Origin: Psychrobacter sp. TAE2020
Lineage (GTDB): Bacteria > Pseudomonadota > Gammaproteobacteria > Pseudomonadales > Moraxellaceae
Direction: 5' to 3'
Assembly (NCBI RefSeq): GCF_018919485.1
Contig: NZ_JAHLMU010000001.1
Span: 348,655 to 412,654 of the forward strand
Length of the DNA stretch: 64,000 nucleotides
Positions 16,411 to 25,171 of this stretch are shown piece after piece. Position numbers and translations under genes: made by a program. Below the pieces are notes generated by a model, which was given only the letters and a program-made list of their open reading frames with translations, had not been told where the DNA came from and ran no database searches. Every line of letters starts with the position of its first letter. The first letter of the stretch is position 1.

Positions 16411-17019
16411 ATGAAAAACTTATCTATGTTAACCAAATCAGTGATTGTCGCCCTTAGTATTGCAGGTGTAGGAGCGGCTGCTATCGCTGCGCCGGTGGTC
16501 AACACTAAAGCAGTAAACAGCTCAATGGCTAGTTCAAGCGAAGCCGTTAGCGCCATGCAAAGTAAAGTTAGCCTAACGCAAGCCATGGCAATTGCCAAAC
16601 AAAATACTAAAGGCGATGTGGTCAAAGCCCAGTTTGATTATGACGATGACCATGCCAATAAGAATGGGGCGGTAACAGGAGAGTATGAAGTCGAGTTGGT
16701 AGCCAACGGCACAGCTTATGAAGTAAAAATCGATGCTAATACTGGCAAAGTTTTAAAGACTAAGCAAGAAACTCTAGATAAAAAGGATATGGCTGAGTAT
16801 AGCGCCATGAAACAAGCCAAAGTAACGCTCACGAGTGCCATGCAAACCGCAGCACAGAGTCTAAATGGTAAAGTAATAGCAGCTGAGTTCGAGCTAGAAA
16901 AAGGTCAGGCTCTTTATGATCTCGAAGTGGTCAAAAGCAATCAGATTTATAAGGTGAGCATAGACGCTAATACGGGTAAAGTATTGAGCAGTCAAGTCGA
17001 TGTAGAAGACGATGATTAA
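16411..17019 (+). CDS. Secreted protein with two PepSY domains (copy 1)
   Basis: The start is ATG 16411 after AAGGA, giving 202 residues; an upstream in-frame ATG at 16375 would place a polar stretch before the signal peptide and is unlikely. Residues 1-29 are a signal peptide ending in A-I-A-A. Two PepSY repeats follow (about 45-110 and 128-200), each ending in K-V/I-D-A-N-T-G-K-V-L. PepSY domains act in the periplasm as inhibitors or substrate-binding modules. It is the paralogue of 24447-25013, with the same order signal peptide, PepSY, PepSY. It stands before the b561 and two-component genes and is separated from them by a terminator at 17141-17191. Confidence 0.85.
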   Translation: MKNLSMLTKSVIVALSIAGVGAAAIAAPVVNTKAVNSSMASSSEAVSAMQSKVSLTQAMAIAKQNTKGDVVKAQFDYDDDHANKNGAVTGEYEVELVANGTAYEVKIDANTGKVLKTKQETLDKKDMAEYSAMKQAKVTLTSAMQTAAQSLNGKVIAAEFELEKGQALYDLEVVKSNQIYKVSIDANTGKVLSSQVDVEDDD

Positions 17020-17140
17020 ACAAGGATCAAATCGCATCTATAATATTCATAAATTTTCAGTGCTAATGAGCATTATCAATTAGATCATTGGGCCATCAAA
17101 ATGATGGTTGTAATCGCACTTTAAAGCTTAGATTGACATC

Positions 17141-17191
17141 AAGCAGTAGCCGATACCTTAATTATGATGGTATCGGCTACTGCTTTTTTTA
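17141..17191 (+). terminator. Strong Rho-independent terminator after PepSY gene 1
   Basis: Perfect 17-bp stem (AAGCAGTAGCCGATACC and its complement) with an 11-base loop, followed by a run of seven Ts. It lies 121 bases after the PepSY stop codon. The rest of the gap 17020-17484 shows no gene. Confidence 0.92.
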
Positions 17192-17484
17192 TTATTGGGG
17201 TATTTATATTTTAAAAATAACCTCTAGCCTAACGCCGCTTTTAAAACTAGATATTTCTAAAATCAATACTTCGCAAAATGAGTAATGATTAATTGTTATT
17301 GAGTTTGAAATAGCCATAATTATCTTCTAATCTCATGGTCTTTAATACCACACTATCTGATACTGCTGGCCCATTCGGGATTTAATTCAATGGCTAGTCA
17401 TAAAAATATTTTTGCTCCCTAAGCTGAGCTTAAGGTTGGTTTGTTGTAATAGTTATCACACAAACTATTATGAGAGTGACGATC

Positions 17485-18093
17485 ATGAGCACAAATAATG
17501 AAAATAATGCGCTTGAGCCTACTGCTATACCCTTATCTAACGCTCCTATAACTAAGCAAGTACGAGTTTGGGATATCTTAGTAAGAGTTACGCATTGGAC
17601 AGTAGCTGCTGGTATCATGGCTAACCTACTGTTCACCGAAGACGGTAGCGACCTGCATCAATATGTCGGTTATACGGTCGTAGCCTTAGTGGTTATCCGC
17701 CTACTTTGGGGCTTGGTCGGCACACGTTATGCCCGTTTTACTGATTTTTTCCCTACGCCTGTACGCATCAAAAATCACTTAGCTGATCTAAGGCAACGCC
17801 GTAACGATGAGCAGCATCTAGGTCATAATCCATTAGCTGCTATTATGGTGCTAGCGTTATGGGCCGTCATTATAGGCTTAGGCATCAGTGGCTATTTAAT
17901 GGAATCGGAAATTTTAGGCAATAAGGATTTATTGGAGGAAGTTCACGAACTACTCGCTAATAGCTTATATTTGCTTATTCCATTACATATTATATCCGCT
18001 ATTGTTATGAGTTATTGGCAACGGCAGAACCTTATTAAATCAATGATAACTGGTAATAAGCAAGTAAAAGACCAGCGCTCTACTGTAGAGTAA
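17485..18093 (+). CDS. Cytochrome b561-family membrane protein
   Basis: 202 residues from ATG 17485, chosen because GAGAG stands 8-9 bases before it; the ATG at 17470 has none. It starts with a soluble stretch, then V-R-V-W-D-I-L-V-R-V-T-H-W, the usual opening of bacterial di-heme b561 proteins where His binds heme. Four hydrophobic helices follow, with further candidate heme histidines in D-L-H-Q-Y, V-H-E-L-L and P-L-H-I-I. Such proteins carry electrons between quinones and periplasmic partners. The gene is 19 bases before the response regulator and is probably the first gene of the operon b561, regulator, kinase. Confidence 0.85.
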   Translation: MSTNNENNALEPTAIPLSNAPITKQVRVWDILVRVTHWTVAAGIMANLLFTEDGSDLHQYVGYTVVALVVIRLLWGLVGTRYARFTDFFPTPVRIKNHLADLRQRRNDEQHLGHNPLAAIMVLALWAVIIGLGISGYLMESEILGNKDLLEEVHELLANSLYLLIPLHIISAIVMSYWQRQNLIKSMITGNKQVKDQRSTVE

Positions 18094-18112
18094 ACCTGTG
18101 ATGGAGAAATAG

Positions 18113-18787
18113 ATGGCACGCATATTACTAATCGAGGACGATAGCACTATTGCTGAGGGTATAATTGCTGGGCTAAAGAGCCATGGCATGATGGTCGATT
18201 GGTTCAGTGATGCCAAGCAAGGTGAAATGGCACTGCAAGATGGCATGTTTGACGCTGTGTTGCTTGACTTGACTTTGCCAAAGGGTGATGGGATGACCGT
18301 ACTACAACACTGGCGAGCTAAACAGCTAGACACCCCAGTATTGATCATTACTGCTCGCGATGCCATTGCTAATCGAGTGGCTGGATTAAATGCTGGCGCT
18401 GATGATTATCTAGTCAAACCTTTTGCCTTAGATGAAGTCGTCGCCCGCCTGCAAGCATTGATGCGTCGGAGTCAAGGACGTAGTCAGCCTGAGATTCACT
18501 ACGGTGAACTCGTTTATCAGCCGCACAGCCAACAACTGACTTATCAAGGTCAAGCGCTAGAACTAACAATTAAAGAGGTGGCGATATTAGAGCAAATGCT
18601 GACGCATCCTAAACAGATTCATAGTCGAGCCAGCTTCGAGGACAAACTCTATGGCTGGCAACAAGACATTGAGAGCAATGCTATTGAAGTCCATATTCAT
18701 CATTTACGCAAAAAGCTCGGCAACGACTTTATCCTCACCAAACGCGGTATTGGCTACTATCTTAATCCAGCCTATAGCCAAGTCTAA
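18113..18787 (+). CDS. OmpR/PhoB-family response regulator (module 1)
   Basis: 224 residues. The receiver domain (1-118) has the acidic pocket D9-D10, phospho-acceptor D52, T80 and K102. The C-terminal winged helix (about 128-222) ends in the typical H-I-H-H-L-R-K-K-L and R-G-I-G-Y-Y-L. It belongs to the QseB/PmrA-like group. GGAGAAATAG precedes the ATG. It is partnered with the kinase gene that follows after 72 bases. A likely target is the shared box before the PepSY genes at 16286 and 24322. Confidence 0.92.
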   Translation: MARILLIEDDSTIAEGIIAGLKSHGMMVDWFSDAKQGEMALQDGMFDAVLLDLTLPKGDGMTVLQHWRAKQLDTPVLIITARDAIANRVAGLNAGADDYLVKPFALDEVVARLQALMRRSQGRSQPEIHYGELVYQPHSQQLTYQGQALELTIKEVAILEQMLTHPKQIHSRASFEDKLYGWQQDIESNAIEVHIHHLRKKLGNDFILTKRGIGYYLNPAYSQV

Positions 18788-18859
18788 TCCTTAGAGTAGG
18801 CAAATCTGGCCTAATTATTTTTATCTTTATTCCTACTTGCCATTTTATGATGTGAGTCT

Positions 18860-20404
18860 ATGAAAAGTATCCAGCGACGGTTATTAACCTCCTTACTCAT
18901 TGGTCTGCCTTTATTATGGCTGCTAACCTCAAGCTTTATTGCGTGGCAGTTATGGCATGAAATTAATGAGATGAATGATACCCAAATTACACAAGTCGCC
19001 CGTTACTTAATAGGGGTCTCTGCTGATGATGACGATAAAGATAAACGAGACAATGAAGAGCGCGATAATAAAAACAAAGCTCACCCTATTACCAAAATTT
19101 ATAATTTAAAAAGCAAGCAGTTATCAGGTGATTTAGGAGACGCTGAGGATGACTATATGGGCTTTGCTATCTGGGATAAACAGGGCCACTTGTTAGCCGC
19201 TGACGAAAATGGTCAAGCATTCTCTTTTTTACCAGACCAGCGTGGTTTTTTAGAAGAGAACAACTCTGCTTACCAGCGCCTTAACCCTTTTAGTAAGAGC
19301 TGGCGTTTATTTTATGTGCACGATGACTATCACGGTCATAATGATCATGACGGTTCTAATAAGCATGATGGTTCTAATGAGCATGATGGTAGTGATAACA
19401 AGCAAAAAGATCGAATCATAGCGGTGGGCCAAAACCTTGACTCACGGCAAAAGATGATCGTTGGCGCTATGTCAGTACAAGTACTACCCATGCTGATTGG
19501 GCTGTTTGCTTTTATGAGTCTGGTAGTTTGGTTAATTAAGCGCGGTTTTAAGCCGTTAAGCCAAATCAGTAATGATCTGCAACAACGTCAGCCGCAAGAT
19601 GATAGTCCTATCACCGCCGATGTCCCGAAAGAGATCCAACCTTTAGTAGCAGCCTTGAACGTATTGTTTATAAAGGTGGCCGATACTTTGGCTCGTGAAC
19701 AACGTTTTACCGCTGATGCCTCGCATGAACTACGCAGTCCTCTTGCCGCATTAAAGTTACAAGCTGACTTGTTACAACAGCAGCTATTACAGCTATCAAC
19801 TACCGAAGATGATAATCAGCTTTTTTATCATGCGCAAAAGATCAGCGCTGGTATTGAGCGCGCTACTCATTTAGTCGAGCAACTATTAGTATTAGCCAAA
19901 ATAGAGCCAGAACAGCACCTACCCCCCGAGCAACTAGTCACACCAGACTGGCTAATGTTGACCGATATTGTGCTCAGCGATGTCAATCGACTGGCTCGTG
20001 AAAAGCATATTCAATTAAAGCGCACCGTCCAATGTAATGACCCTAACGCTATATTACCTATAGTCGTTAACCCTATCTTATTCAAACTGTTAATTCGCAA
20101 TCTACTAGATAATGCCATTCGCTACTGTCCAGAAGGCTGTTTAATCGACCTTCAGTTGGATACTGATAGCATTAAGGTGATTGATAACGGCATTGGCGTA
20201 GAGCCTGAAACATTAGCACGCTTAAGCGAACGCTTCTACCGTCCAGCAGGTCAAAGCCAGTTGGGTAGCGGTCTAGGGCTATCAATCGCTAGTAGAATAG
20301 CGCAACTTCACGGTCTCAGCTTAATCTTTGCCAATCGCACTGCACCAGCAACAGGCCTTATCGTTACTATTAAACCTGATATAAAAAGCACGATACAAGC
20401 CTAA
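18860..20404 (+). CDS. Sensor histidine kinase with His-rich periplasmic domain (module 1)
   Basis: 514 residues. Transmembrane helix 1 spans about 8-30, a periplasmic domain 31-205, helix 2 about 206-228, HAMP 228-280, HisKA with phosphorylated H289 in D-A-S-H-E-L-R-S-P-L, and the ATPase domain with N-box N-L-L-D-N-A-I-R, G1 D-N-G-I-G and G2 G-S-G-L-G-L. The periplasmic domain is unusual: residues 154-178 hold six histidines and many Asp and Asn in an H-D-G-S-N repeat, and residues 55-75 are highly charged. This suggests direct binding of a metal such as copper, zinc, nickel or iron. The PepSY-like gene follows after 81 bases. Confidence 0.92.
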   Translation: MKSIQRRLLTSLLIGLPLLWLLTSSFIAWQLWHEINEMNDTQITQVARYLIGVSADDDDKDKRDNEERDNKNKAHPITKIYNLKSKQLSGDLGDAEDDYMGFAIWDKQGHLLAADENGQAFSFLPDQRGFLEENNSAYQRLNPFSKSWRLFYVHDDYHGHNDHDGSNKHDGSNEHDGSDNKQKDRIIAVGQNLDSRQKMIVGAMSVQVLPMLIGLFAFMSLVVWLIKRGFKPLSQISNDLQQRQPQDDSPITADVPKEIQPLVAALNVLFIKVADTLAREQRFTADASHELRSPLAALKLQADLLQQQLLQLSTTEDDNQLFYHAQKISAGIERATHLVEQLLVLAKIEPEQHLPPEQLVTPDWLMLTDIVLSDVNRLAREKHIQLKRTVQCNDPNAILPIVVNPILFKLLIRNLLDNAIRYCPEGCLIDLQLDTDSIKVIDNGIGVEPETLARLSERFYRPAGQSQLGSGLGLSIASRIAQLHGLSLIFANRTAPATGLIVTIKPDIKSTIQA

Positions 20405-20485
20405 TCCGCCTTATCTTAAGATTGAGTTAATATTCACAGCGTATGCTACTCGTATTCCCTAATAACATGCTATGGAGTACAAGCT

Positions 20486-21115
20486 ATGACCTTACCTCTC
20501 TTAAGACCCTTATTACTGACTGTCGCTGCTACTTCGTTAGTATTCTTCGGCGGTGTTATTGGCTTGGCTGTACAGTCGACTGAACCTGACAACAGCTCAT
20601 CAATAGCCAATCTCGTCACTCAAAATACTAAGGGTGATGCTACTTCCTCTAATGCAGTAGCTGCTAAAACAGCCCTAAACTCTCTGTCACCATCCTCATT
20701 GACTACGCAATCATCCCTTGCGGCCCTTAGCCCTGCGCAAGCAACAGCTTTGGCTAAAAAAAATTCGCCTAGTTCGCTATTGCAAGCGACGCCTGAGCTT
20801 ATAAACTATAACGGAATGGTGGCCTACGAAGTGCGCTTAGATAGTGGCACTAGTTACATTGATGCCAATCTAGGTACTGTCCTTAATCCGGTCGCTGCCG
20901 ATAGCTATGGCGTTGAGGGCGTGGATGACGATGGCTATAAAAATGCCGATTATAAAGATGGCGACTATGAAAATGACCACCATGACAATAAGCACAAAAG
21001 CAATAAGCACAGTAAGCGCCAGCACGATGATAAAGACTATAACGACAATGAGCGCTTAATCGCCACTAACTATAAGCCACATGATGAGGATGACTACGAT
21101 GACTACGATGACTAA
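20486..21115 (+). CDS. PepSY-like secreted protein with His/Asp-rich tail
   Basis: 209 residues. It has an N-terminal hydrophobic segment (about 5-28, signal peptide or anchor), a Ser/Ala/Thr-rich linker (30-85), then one short PepSY-like unit (about 85-135: S-P-A-Q-A-T-A-L-A-K-K, then G-M-V-A-Y-E-V-R-L and Y-I-D-A-N-L-G-T-V-L). From residue 145 to the end it is Asp, His, Lys and Tyr rich. That tail looks made for binding divalent metal ions or a charged surface. The gene lies between the kinase and the small membrane-protein gene, whose start overlaps its end. Confidence 0.72.
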   Translation: MTLPLLRPLLLTVAATSLVFFGGVIGLAVQSTEPDNSSSIANLVTQNTKGDATSSNAVAAKTALNSLSPSSLTTQSSLAALSPAQATALAKKNSPSSLLQATPELINYNGMVAYEVRLDSGTSYIDANLGTVLNPVAADSYGVEGVDDDGYKNADYKDGDYENDHHDNKHKSNKHSKRQHDDKDYNDNERLIATNYKPHDEDDYDDYDD

Positions 21116-21443
21116 TAGCAACTCACATTCGCCTCAAACTGCTAGCAAGCCTGTCAATAAGGTAGCCAAAACAGCTAAAAAAGCCGACCCTTTTGTAGCG
21201 CTTAAAAGCAGCATTATGATTCTATCAATGGTCGGTACTATGGCAGGGTGGCTATTACTGTTGAACCAAGAGACAGATAACCAATCAGTAGATACCGCCA
21301 TATTGAGTACTTCTGTTATTGCCGCTAATGAGACGGTGGCTGAGCCGATGCCGATCGTTGATATTAGCCAGCTACGACAAGTCAATGAAGTTCAAGCGGT
21401 TGAAGCTGTAACGGTCGTTGCCCGCACGCGCTCTTCTCGATAA
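21099..21443 (+). CDS. Small single-pass membrane protein of unknown family
   Basis: About 114 residues. Several ATGs occur at 21081-21110; with GATGAGG at 21083-21089 the best spaced start is 21099 (21108 is also possible). In either case it overlaps the end of the preceding PepSY-like gene, so translation is coupled. A basic stretch (K-V-A-K-T-A-K-K) precedes one transmembrane helix at about residues 35-55, then a polar, Val-rich periplasmic tail. No motif is recognised. Its place directly before apbE suggests a role in the same redox system, but no flavinylation sequence (Ser/Thr-Gly-Ala-Thr type) is visible in it. Confidence 0.55.
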   Translation: MTTMTNSNSHSPQTASKPVNKVAKTAKKADPFVALKSSIMILSMVGTMAGWLLLLNQETDNQSVDTAILSTSVIAANETVAEPMPIVDISQLRQVNEVQAVEAVTVVARTRSSR

Positions 21444-21535
21444 AAGCTTATAGACTGTTCTGGGCTAGTCAAGTTAAGCTTGCAGTGACCACTATAATCT
21501 CGAACCGTGGCGCTGCTAACCACTGGAGCTATGAT

Positions 21536-22729
21536 ATGAAAAACTCCCTACCTAAAGCCAACATACCGCAACTAGTGACTTTTACCTTGCTAGCTATGGG
21601 TTGCCATATTCAGATCAGCCTGAATATCACTAGACTGCGTGCACAGTACTCGCAAGCGCTCATAGATCAGCAAGTTGCCTTATTAACCAGCGATGTGCAA
21701 CAGCAATTGACTGATTGGGAACATACTTTTAGCCGTTTTGATGAGACCAGCGAACTGATGAGGCTTAATAATAATACTGATCAATGGACTACCGTCAGTG
21801 CTGAGCTGTTTGCAGTGTTACAAAGTGCTATTTATTTCGTTGCTAAGACTCAAGGTTTAGTAACCCCTACTCTACTTAACTCTATTTGCGCAGCTGGCTA
21901 TAAGCAGTCATTCGAAACTCTACCCAAACGACCTCTAGTAGCCAAACAAACTAACGCTATTGGGCTTGCTACAGATTCCAGCCAATGCTTACAACGCCCG
22001 CGTCTTACTAGCAGTAGCAATGAGTATAGAAGAAATAGTAGCAAGAACAGTAGCAATACTGATGACAACAGTAGCCATCAGTACATCGAACGCATCCAAC
22101 TGCGCCTATTAGCTAATGGTGAGCATCAAGTATATCTTCCTACAGGAATGGCTCTAGATTTAAATGGTTATGTCAAAGGCTGGTGTGCTATGCAATTGGC
22201 CGAGCAAATTAGTAAAAGTCATGACTACCCTATGCCCTGCTTAGTTGATATGGGCGGTGACATAGCTATCGGCGTAGCGGACGACCAAGATATTAACAAA
22301 CCGATTGTTTGGGGAATTGCGGTTGCTAAAGCGCAGCTTAATACTACTACTGCGCAGGTTGAAAATCAGCAAGATGAAGATGTCGCAATCCTTGCTATTA
22401 GCTCCGGTGCTGTAGCTACGTCAGGGCAAGACCATCGGCGCTGGTGGCATAACAATCAGTGGCAACATCATTTAATTGATCCTGATAAAAACGCTCCAGT
22501 AGTTAGTGATGTATTAACCGCAACCGTAGTCACTACTAATACTCTGACAGCCGAAGTATATGCCAAATATTGTGTGCTGCTTGGTGTCAAACAGGCGATG
22601 GCATGGCTTAAGCAGCACCATATTGCAGCTCTTTTAATCGCTACAGATAATCAGGTTATTGCCTCTCCTGCTATTTTGCCAAATTTAGTGCAGCTAAAGT
22701 TAGTGCAGCCAAATTTAATAGCGAGCTAA
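21536..22729 (+). CDS. apbE: FAD:protein FMN transferase (ApbE family)
   Basis: 397 residues from ATG 21536, which has GGAG 8 bases upstream; a GTG at 21485 opens the frame earlier but lacks a ribosome site. ApbE links FMN from FAD to Thr or Ser of exported redox proteins. Recognisable parts are M-G-C-H near the start of the core, S-R-F-D-E-T-S-E-L, D-L-N-G-Y-V-K-G in place of the usual D-L-G-G-I-A-K-G, V-D-M-G-G-D, S-S-G-A-V-A-T-S-G, and H-L-I-D-P. The closing motif is T-A-E-V-Y-A where most relatives have T-A-D-x-x-A, an Asp to Glu change at a likely Mg ligand. A Ser/Asn-rich insert occurs near residues 155-185. No lipobox is seen. Confidence 0.85.
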   Translation: MKNSLPKANIPQLVTFTLLAMGCHIQISLNITRLRAQYSQALIDQQVALLTSDVQQQLTDWEHTFSRFDETSELMRLNNNTDQWTTVSAELFAVLQSAIYFVAKTQGLVTPTLLNSICAAGYKQSFETLPKRPLVAKQTNAIGLATDSSQCLQRPRLTSSSNEYRRNSSKNSSNTDDNSSHQYIERIQLRLLANGEHQVYLPTGMALDLNGYVKGWCAMQLAEQISKSHDYPMPCLVDMGGDIAIGVADDQDINKPIVWGIAVAKAQLNTTTAQVENQQDEDVAILAISSGAVATSGQDHRRWWHNNQWQHHLIDPDKNAPVVSDVLTATVVTTNTLTAEVYAKYCVLLGVKQAMAWLKQHHIAALLIATDNQVIASPAILPNLVQLKLVQPNLIAS

Positions 22730-22869
22730 TTTATGCTGGCCAAGATAAAAGCTAGATAAGTTAGAAACTAGTTAAGGTAACCGACAACTATTTTAAAAGA
22801 CCGATTTTAAGAGACCGATAAGTAGCAGATAACCACCTTGGATAGACAGCCCTTTATAGGAGCACCATC

Positions 22870-23553
22870 ATGCAAACTAATACCCTGATTGACAGTTATA
22901 GCCATTCAAGGCTGACAAAAGTCGCTAAGGTTTTATCGGTTGTATTAATTTTGACCCTTGGTATTTTAGGGGGTGGCTATGCCCTTTTGACATGGGGTGA
23001 GACGATTTCTCAACTACTGCTAGCCACTGATAAGAACTTTTGGTACTTGTCACGGGCCAGCGGGGTTATTGGCTATAGCCTATTCTGGCTAGCAATGGTG
23101 TTCGGTTTATTATTGAGCACTCGTCTAGGTAAGCATCTTAATGCCGCACGAGTATTTGCCTTGCATCAATATCTAAGCTTGATTGCAGTGGGCTTCGCCG
23201 CGTTTCATGCTGGTATCTTGTTAGCAGATAACTATCTCAATGTTAACTTATGGCAGGTTCTAGCGCCCTTAGGTTTTCAGACAGACCGTGTCGGTATTGC
23301 CTTAGGTCAATTAGGCTTTTGGTTATTATTTATCTGCGCTTTTAGCTTTTATCTTAAGAAATATATTGGTCAGTCAGCATGGCGATGGCTGCACTTTTTA
23401 ACTTTTAGTGCTTATATGTTGATCAGTATTCACGTATTCATGGTGGGATCTGATAGTCGGGCACTGCCTTTATTATTATTTTACGCAGGCAGTCAGACCG
23501 TAGTTTTTTTATTGATAAGCTATCGACTATTAGCGCTAAGACTAGCCAAATAA
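22870..23553 (+). CDS. Ferric-reductase-like transmembrane protein
   Basis: 227 residues with six or more hydrophobic helices and no soluble flavin domain. Candidate heme ligands are the histidines in A-L-H-Q-Y-L-S (about residue 95) and A-F-H-A-G-I-L (about 114) on one helix pair, and those in W-L-H-F-L and I-S-I-H-V-F (about 173-187) on the next. This is the layout of the ferric reductase/MsrQ superfamily, which passes electrons across the inner membrane through two hemes. AGGAGCACC precedes the ATG. It is the last gene of the redox run PepSY, small membrane protein, ApbE, reductase-like, 140 bases after apbE. Confidence 0.82.
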   Translation: MQTNTLIDSYSHSRLTKVAKVLSVVLILTLGILGGGYALLTWGETISQLLLATDKNFWYLSRASGVIGYSLFWLAMVFGLLLSTRLGKHLNAARVFALHQYLSLIAVGFAAFHAGILLADNYLNVNLWQVLAPLGFQTDRVGIALGQLGFWLLFICAFSFYLKKYIGQSAWRWLHFLTFSAYMLISIHVFMVGSDSRALPLLLFYAGSQTVVFLLISYRLLALRLAK

Positions 23554-23790
23554 GTTGCTGAGGAATAATAAGCGACAATGATGGCAACCTTGATAATCGA
23601 GCGTTAATTCGGTAGATCAGTTTAAGTAAAGTTAATTAATTTAAAAATTAATGATATACTAAATTATATATTGATAGCTGTTGTTTTGAATGACTTACTG
23701 TAGTTTTTCAAAATGTAAACTGCTGGCTTTTATGAGGCTCAAAACTACTAAAGCTATCTAATCTCTTTTATCACTACCAAAGGCACAACT

Positions 23791-24174
23791 ATGAAAACCG
23801 CAAATGACTTAGTAAAAATTGCTAAAGCACAGATAACCGACGTTTCACTCGCACAAGCAGAAACAGCTTGCCGTAAAGCCGATGTCATTATCGATGTGCG
23901 AGAGCCTAATGAGTACGCTGCTGGCCATATTGAAGGAGCCGTCTCGCTACCTCGTGGAGTGCTCGAATTCAAAATTGCTGATTTGCCTGCCGTTAGCAGT
24001 GCCGATACTGATATTTTGATTTACTGCAAGACTGGTGACCGCGCCGCTTTAGCAGCGCAATCGTTAGAAGCGCTTGGCTATAAAAACGTTGTGTCTATTG
24101 CAGGTGGTTATGACGCTTGGACTGAAGCTGGCAAGCCTACAACAGCGTCTAATAATGGCCTTGATATTGATTAA
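23791..24174 (+). CDS. Rhodanese-like domain protein
   Basis: 127 residues, a single rhodanese domain. The active-site loop is C79-K-T-G-D-R in I-Y-C-K-T-G-D-R-A, and the entry motif is D-V-R-E-P-N-E-Y (35-42) followed by G-H-I-E-G-A. The Cys makes it a probable sulfurtransferase carrying a persulfide. No signal peptide is seen; it is cytoplasmic. It is monocistronic with its own terminator. It lies between the two PepSY/two-component modules, and a direct functional link is not evident. The 236-base gap before it is very AT-rich and holds only the promoter. Confidence 0.88.
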   Translation: MKTANDLVKIAKAQITDVSLAQAETACRKADVIIDVREPNEYAAGHIEGAVSLPRGVLEFKIADLPAVSSADTDILIYCKTGDRAALAAQSLEALGYKNVVSIAGGYDAWTEAGKPTTASNNGLDID

Positions 24175-24216
24175 CCAAGTTAAAAGATTAACTAGTAGTC
24201 AGACTACTATTAGATA

Positions 24217-24254
24217 AAAGCTGATGTTTACTCTGGTAAATATCAGCTTTTTTT
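24217..24254 (+). terminator. Rho-independent terminator of the rhodanese gene
   Basis: Stem of about 13 bp (AAAGCTGATGTTTA with TAAATATCAGCTTT, one G:T pair) and a seven-T tail, 43 bases after the stop codon. Confidence 0.85.
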
Positions 24255-24321
24255 GCTTTATTAAATTATTTATGAGCCACTATCTAAATATTAATAAGCC
24301 ACTAAATATAGCAGCTAACTT

Positions 24322-24368
24322 AACCCTTACTCTGCGCTAAGCTTCTACTATGTCTAGTTTTTTATAAT
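24322..24368 (+). promoter_or_regulatory. Putative response-regulator box and -10 of PepSY gene 2
   Basis: The second copy of the 34-base conserved block (24322-24355), followed by a perfect TATAAT (24363-24368) at the same distance as in copy 1. The -35 position falls inside the block and does not match the consensus, which fits a promoter activated by a bound OmpR-type regulator. The two-component genes 25172-27545 or those at 18113-20404 may control it. Confidence 0.62.
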
Positions 24369-24446
24369 GGCCTCCTAGCCCTAAAGCAGCTGACAGAACC
24401 AGTAATCATATTGTCAGTTATTCATTTAACCTAGGAAGTCAACCGT

Positions 24447-25013
24447 ATGAAAAAACTATCAACCCTAACTAAGTCGGCCATCATCGCTCTGAGTATTATT
24501 AGCATTGGTACTGTCGCTATCGCCTCAGGTCAAATTCCTACTATCTCAAACGCTGGCAACAGTGAAGCGGTAGCCATAGCGAAAAGTAAAATCAGCCTTG
24601 AGCAAGCGATAACTATTGCCCAAAAGACAGTTAAAGGGGATGTAATAAGTGCTGAGTTTGAGCAAAATAACTACATAGAAGGTAGCAAGTTTGAAATTAA
24701 GTCTATTGACGATAATACTGAATATGAAGTAAAAATTGATGCGAGTACAGGTAGTGTATTAAAGACTAGGCAAGAGAAACTCGATCAAGAGGACATAGCA
24801 GAATATAACGCTATGAAACAAGCTCAAATCAGTCTTACCCAAGCGCTACAAAAATCCACTCAGAGTGTCAGTGGAAAAGTTATCGAAGCTGAGTTTGATT
24901 TAGATAATGGCAAGTCCACTTATGAGATTAAGCTCGCTAAAGGCACCGAAATATATCAAGTCATTGTCGATGCCATGACTGGTGCTATTATTAGCAAGCA
25001 GTTAGATGATTAA
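24447..25013 (+). CDS. Secreted protein with two PepSY domains (copy 2)
   Basis: 188 residues: signal peptide 1-27 ending in A-I-A-S, then two PepSY repeats (about 38-105 and 118-188), each closing with K/V-I-D-A-x-T-G. It is a clear paralogue of the protein at 16411-17019: both begin M-K-x-L-S-x-L-T-K-S, have the phrase A-E-Y-N/S-A-M-K-Q-A between the domains, and share the upstream box. AGGAAGTC precedes the ATG. It is 158 bases before the second response regulator. It is probably a periplasmic partner or output of that system. Confidence 0.87.
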   Translation: MKKLSTLTKSAIIALSIISIGTVAIASGQIPTISNAGNSEAVAIAKSKISLEQAITIAQKTVKGDVISAEFEQNNYIEGSKFEIKSIDDNTEYEVKIDASTGSVLKTRQEKLDQEDIAEYNAMKQAQISLTQALQKSTQSVSGKVIEAEFDLDNGKSTYEIKLAKGTEIYQVIVDAMTGAIISKQLDD

Positions 25014-25171
25014 GGGCTGGCGAGCGCTTACCGATAAGCTGCGAATAGACTCTACCGATAGCTCCAAGTGTATTAGTATAGTGCTTGCAGCTTTTGGCGA
25101 TCAGAAAAAATATAAATGATTTAATCAGCTGGCTGATAAATACTTATTACAGTTAAAATTAAGGAGGTGTT

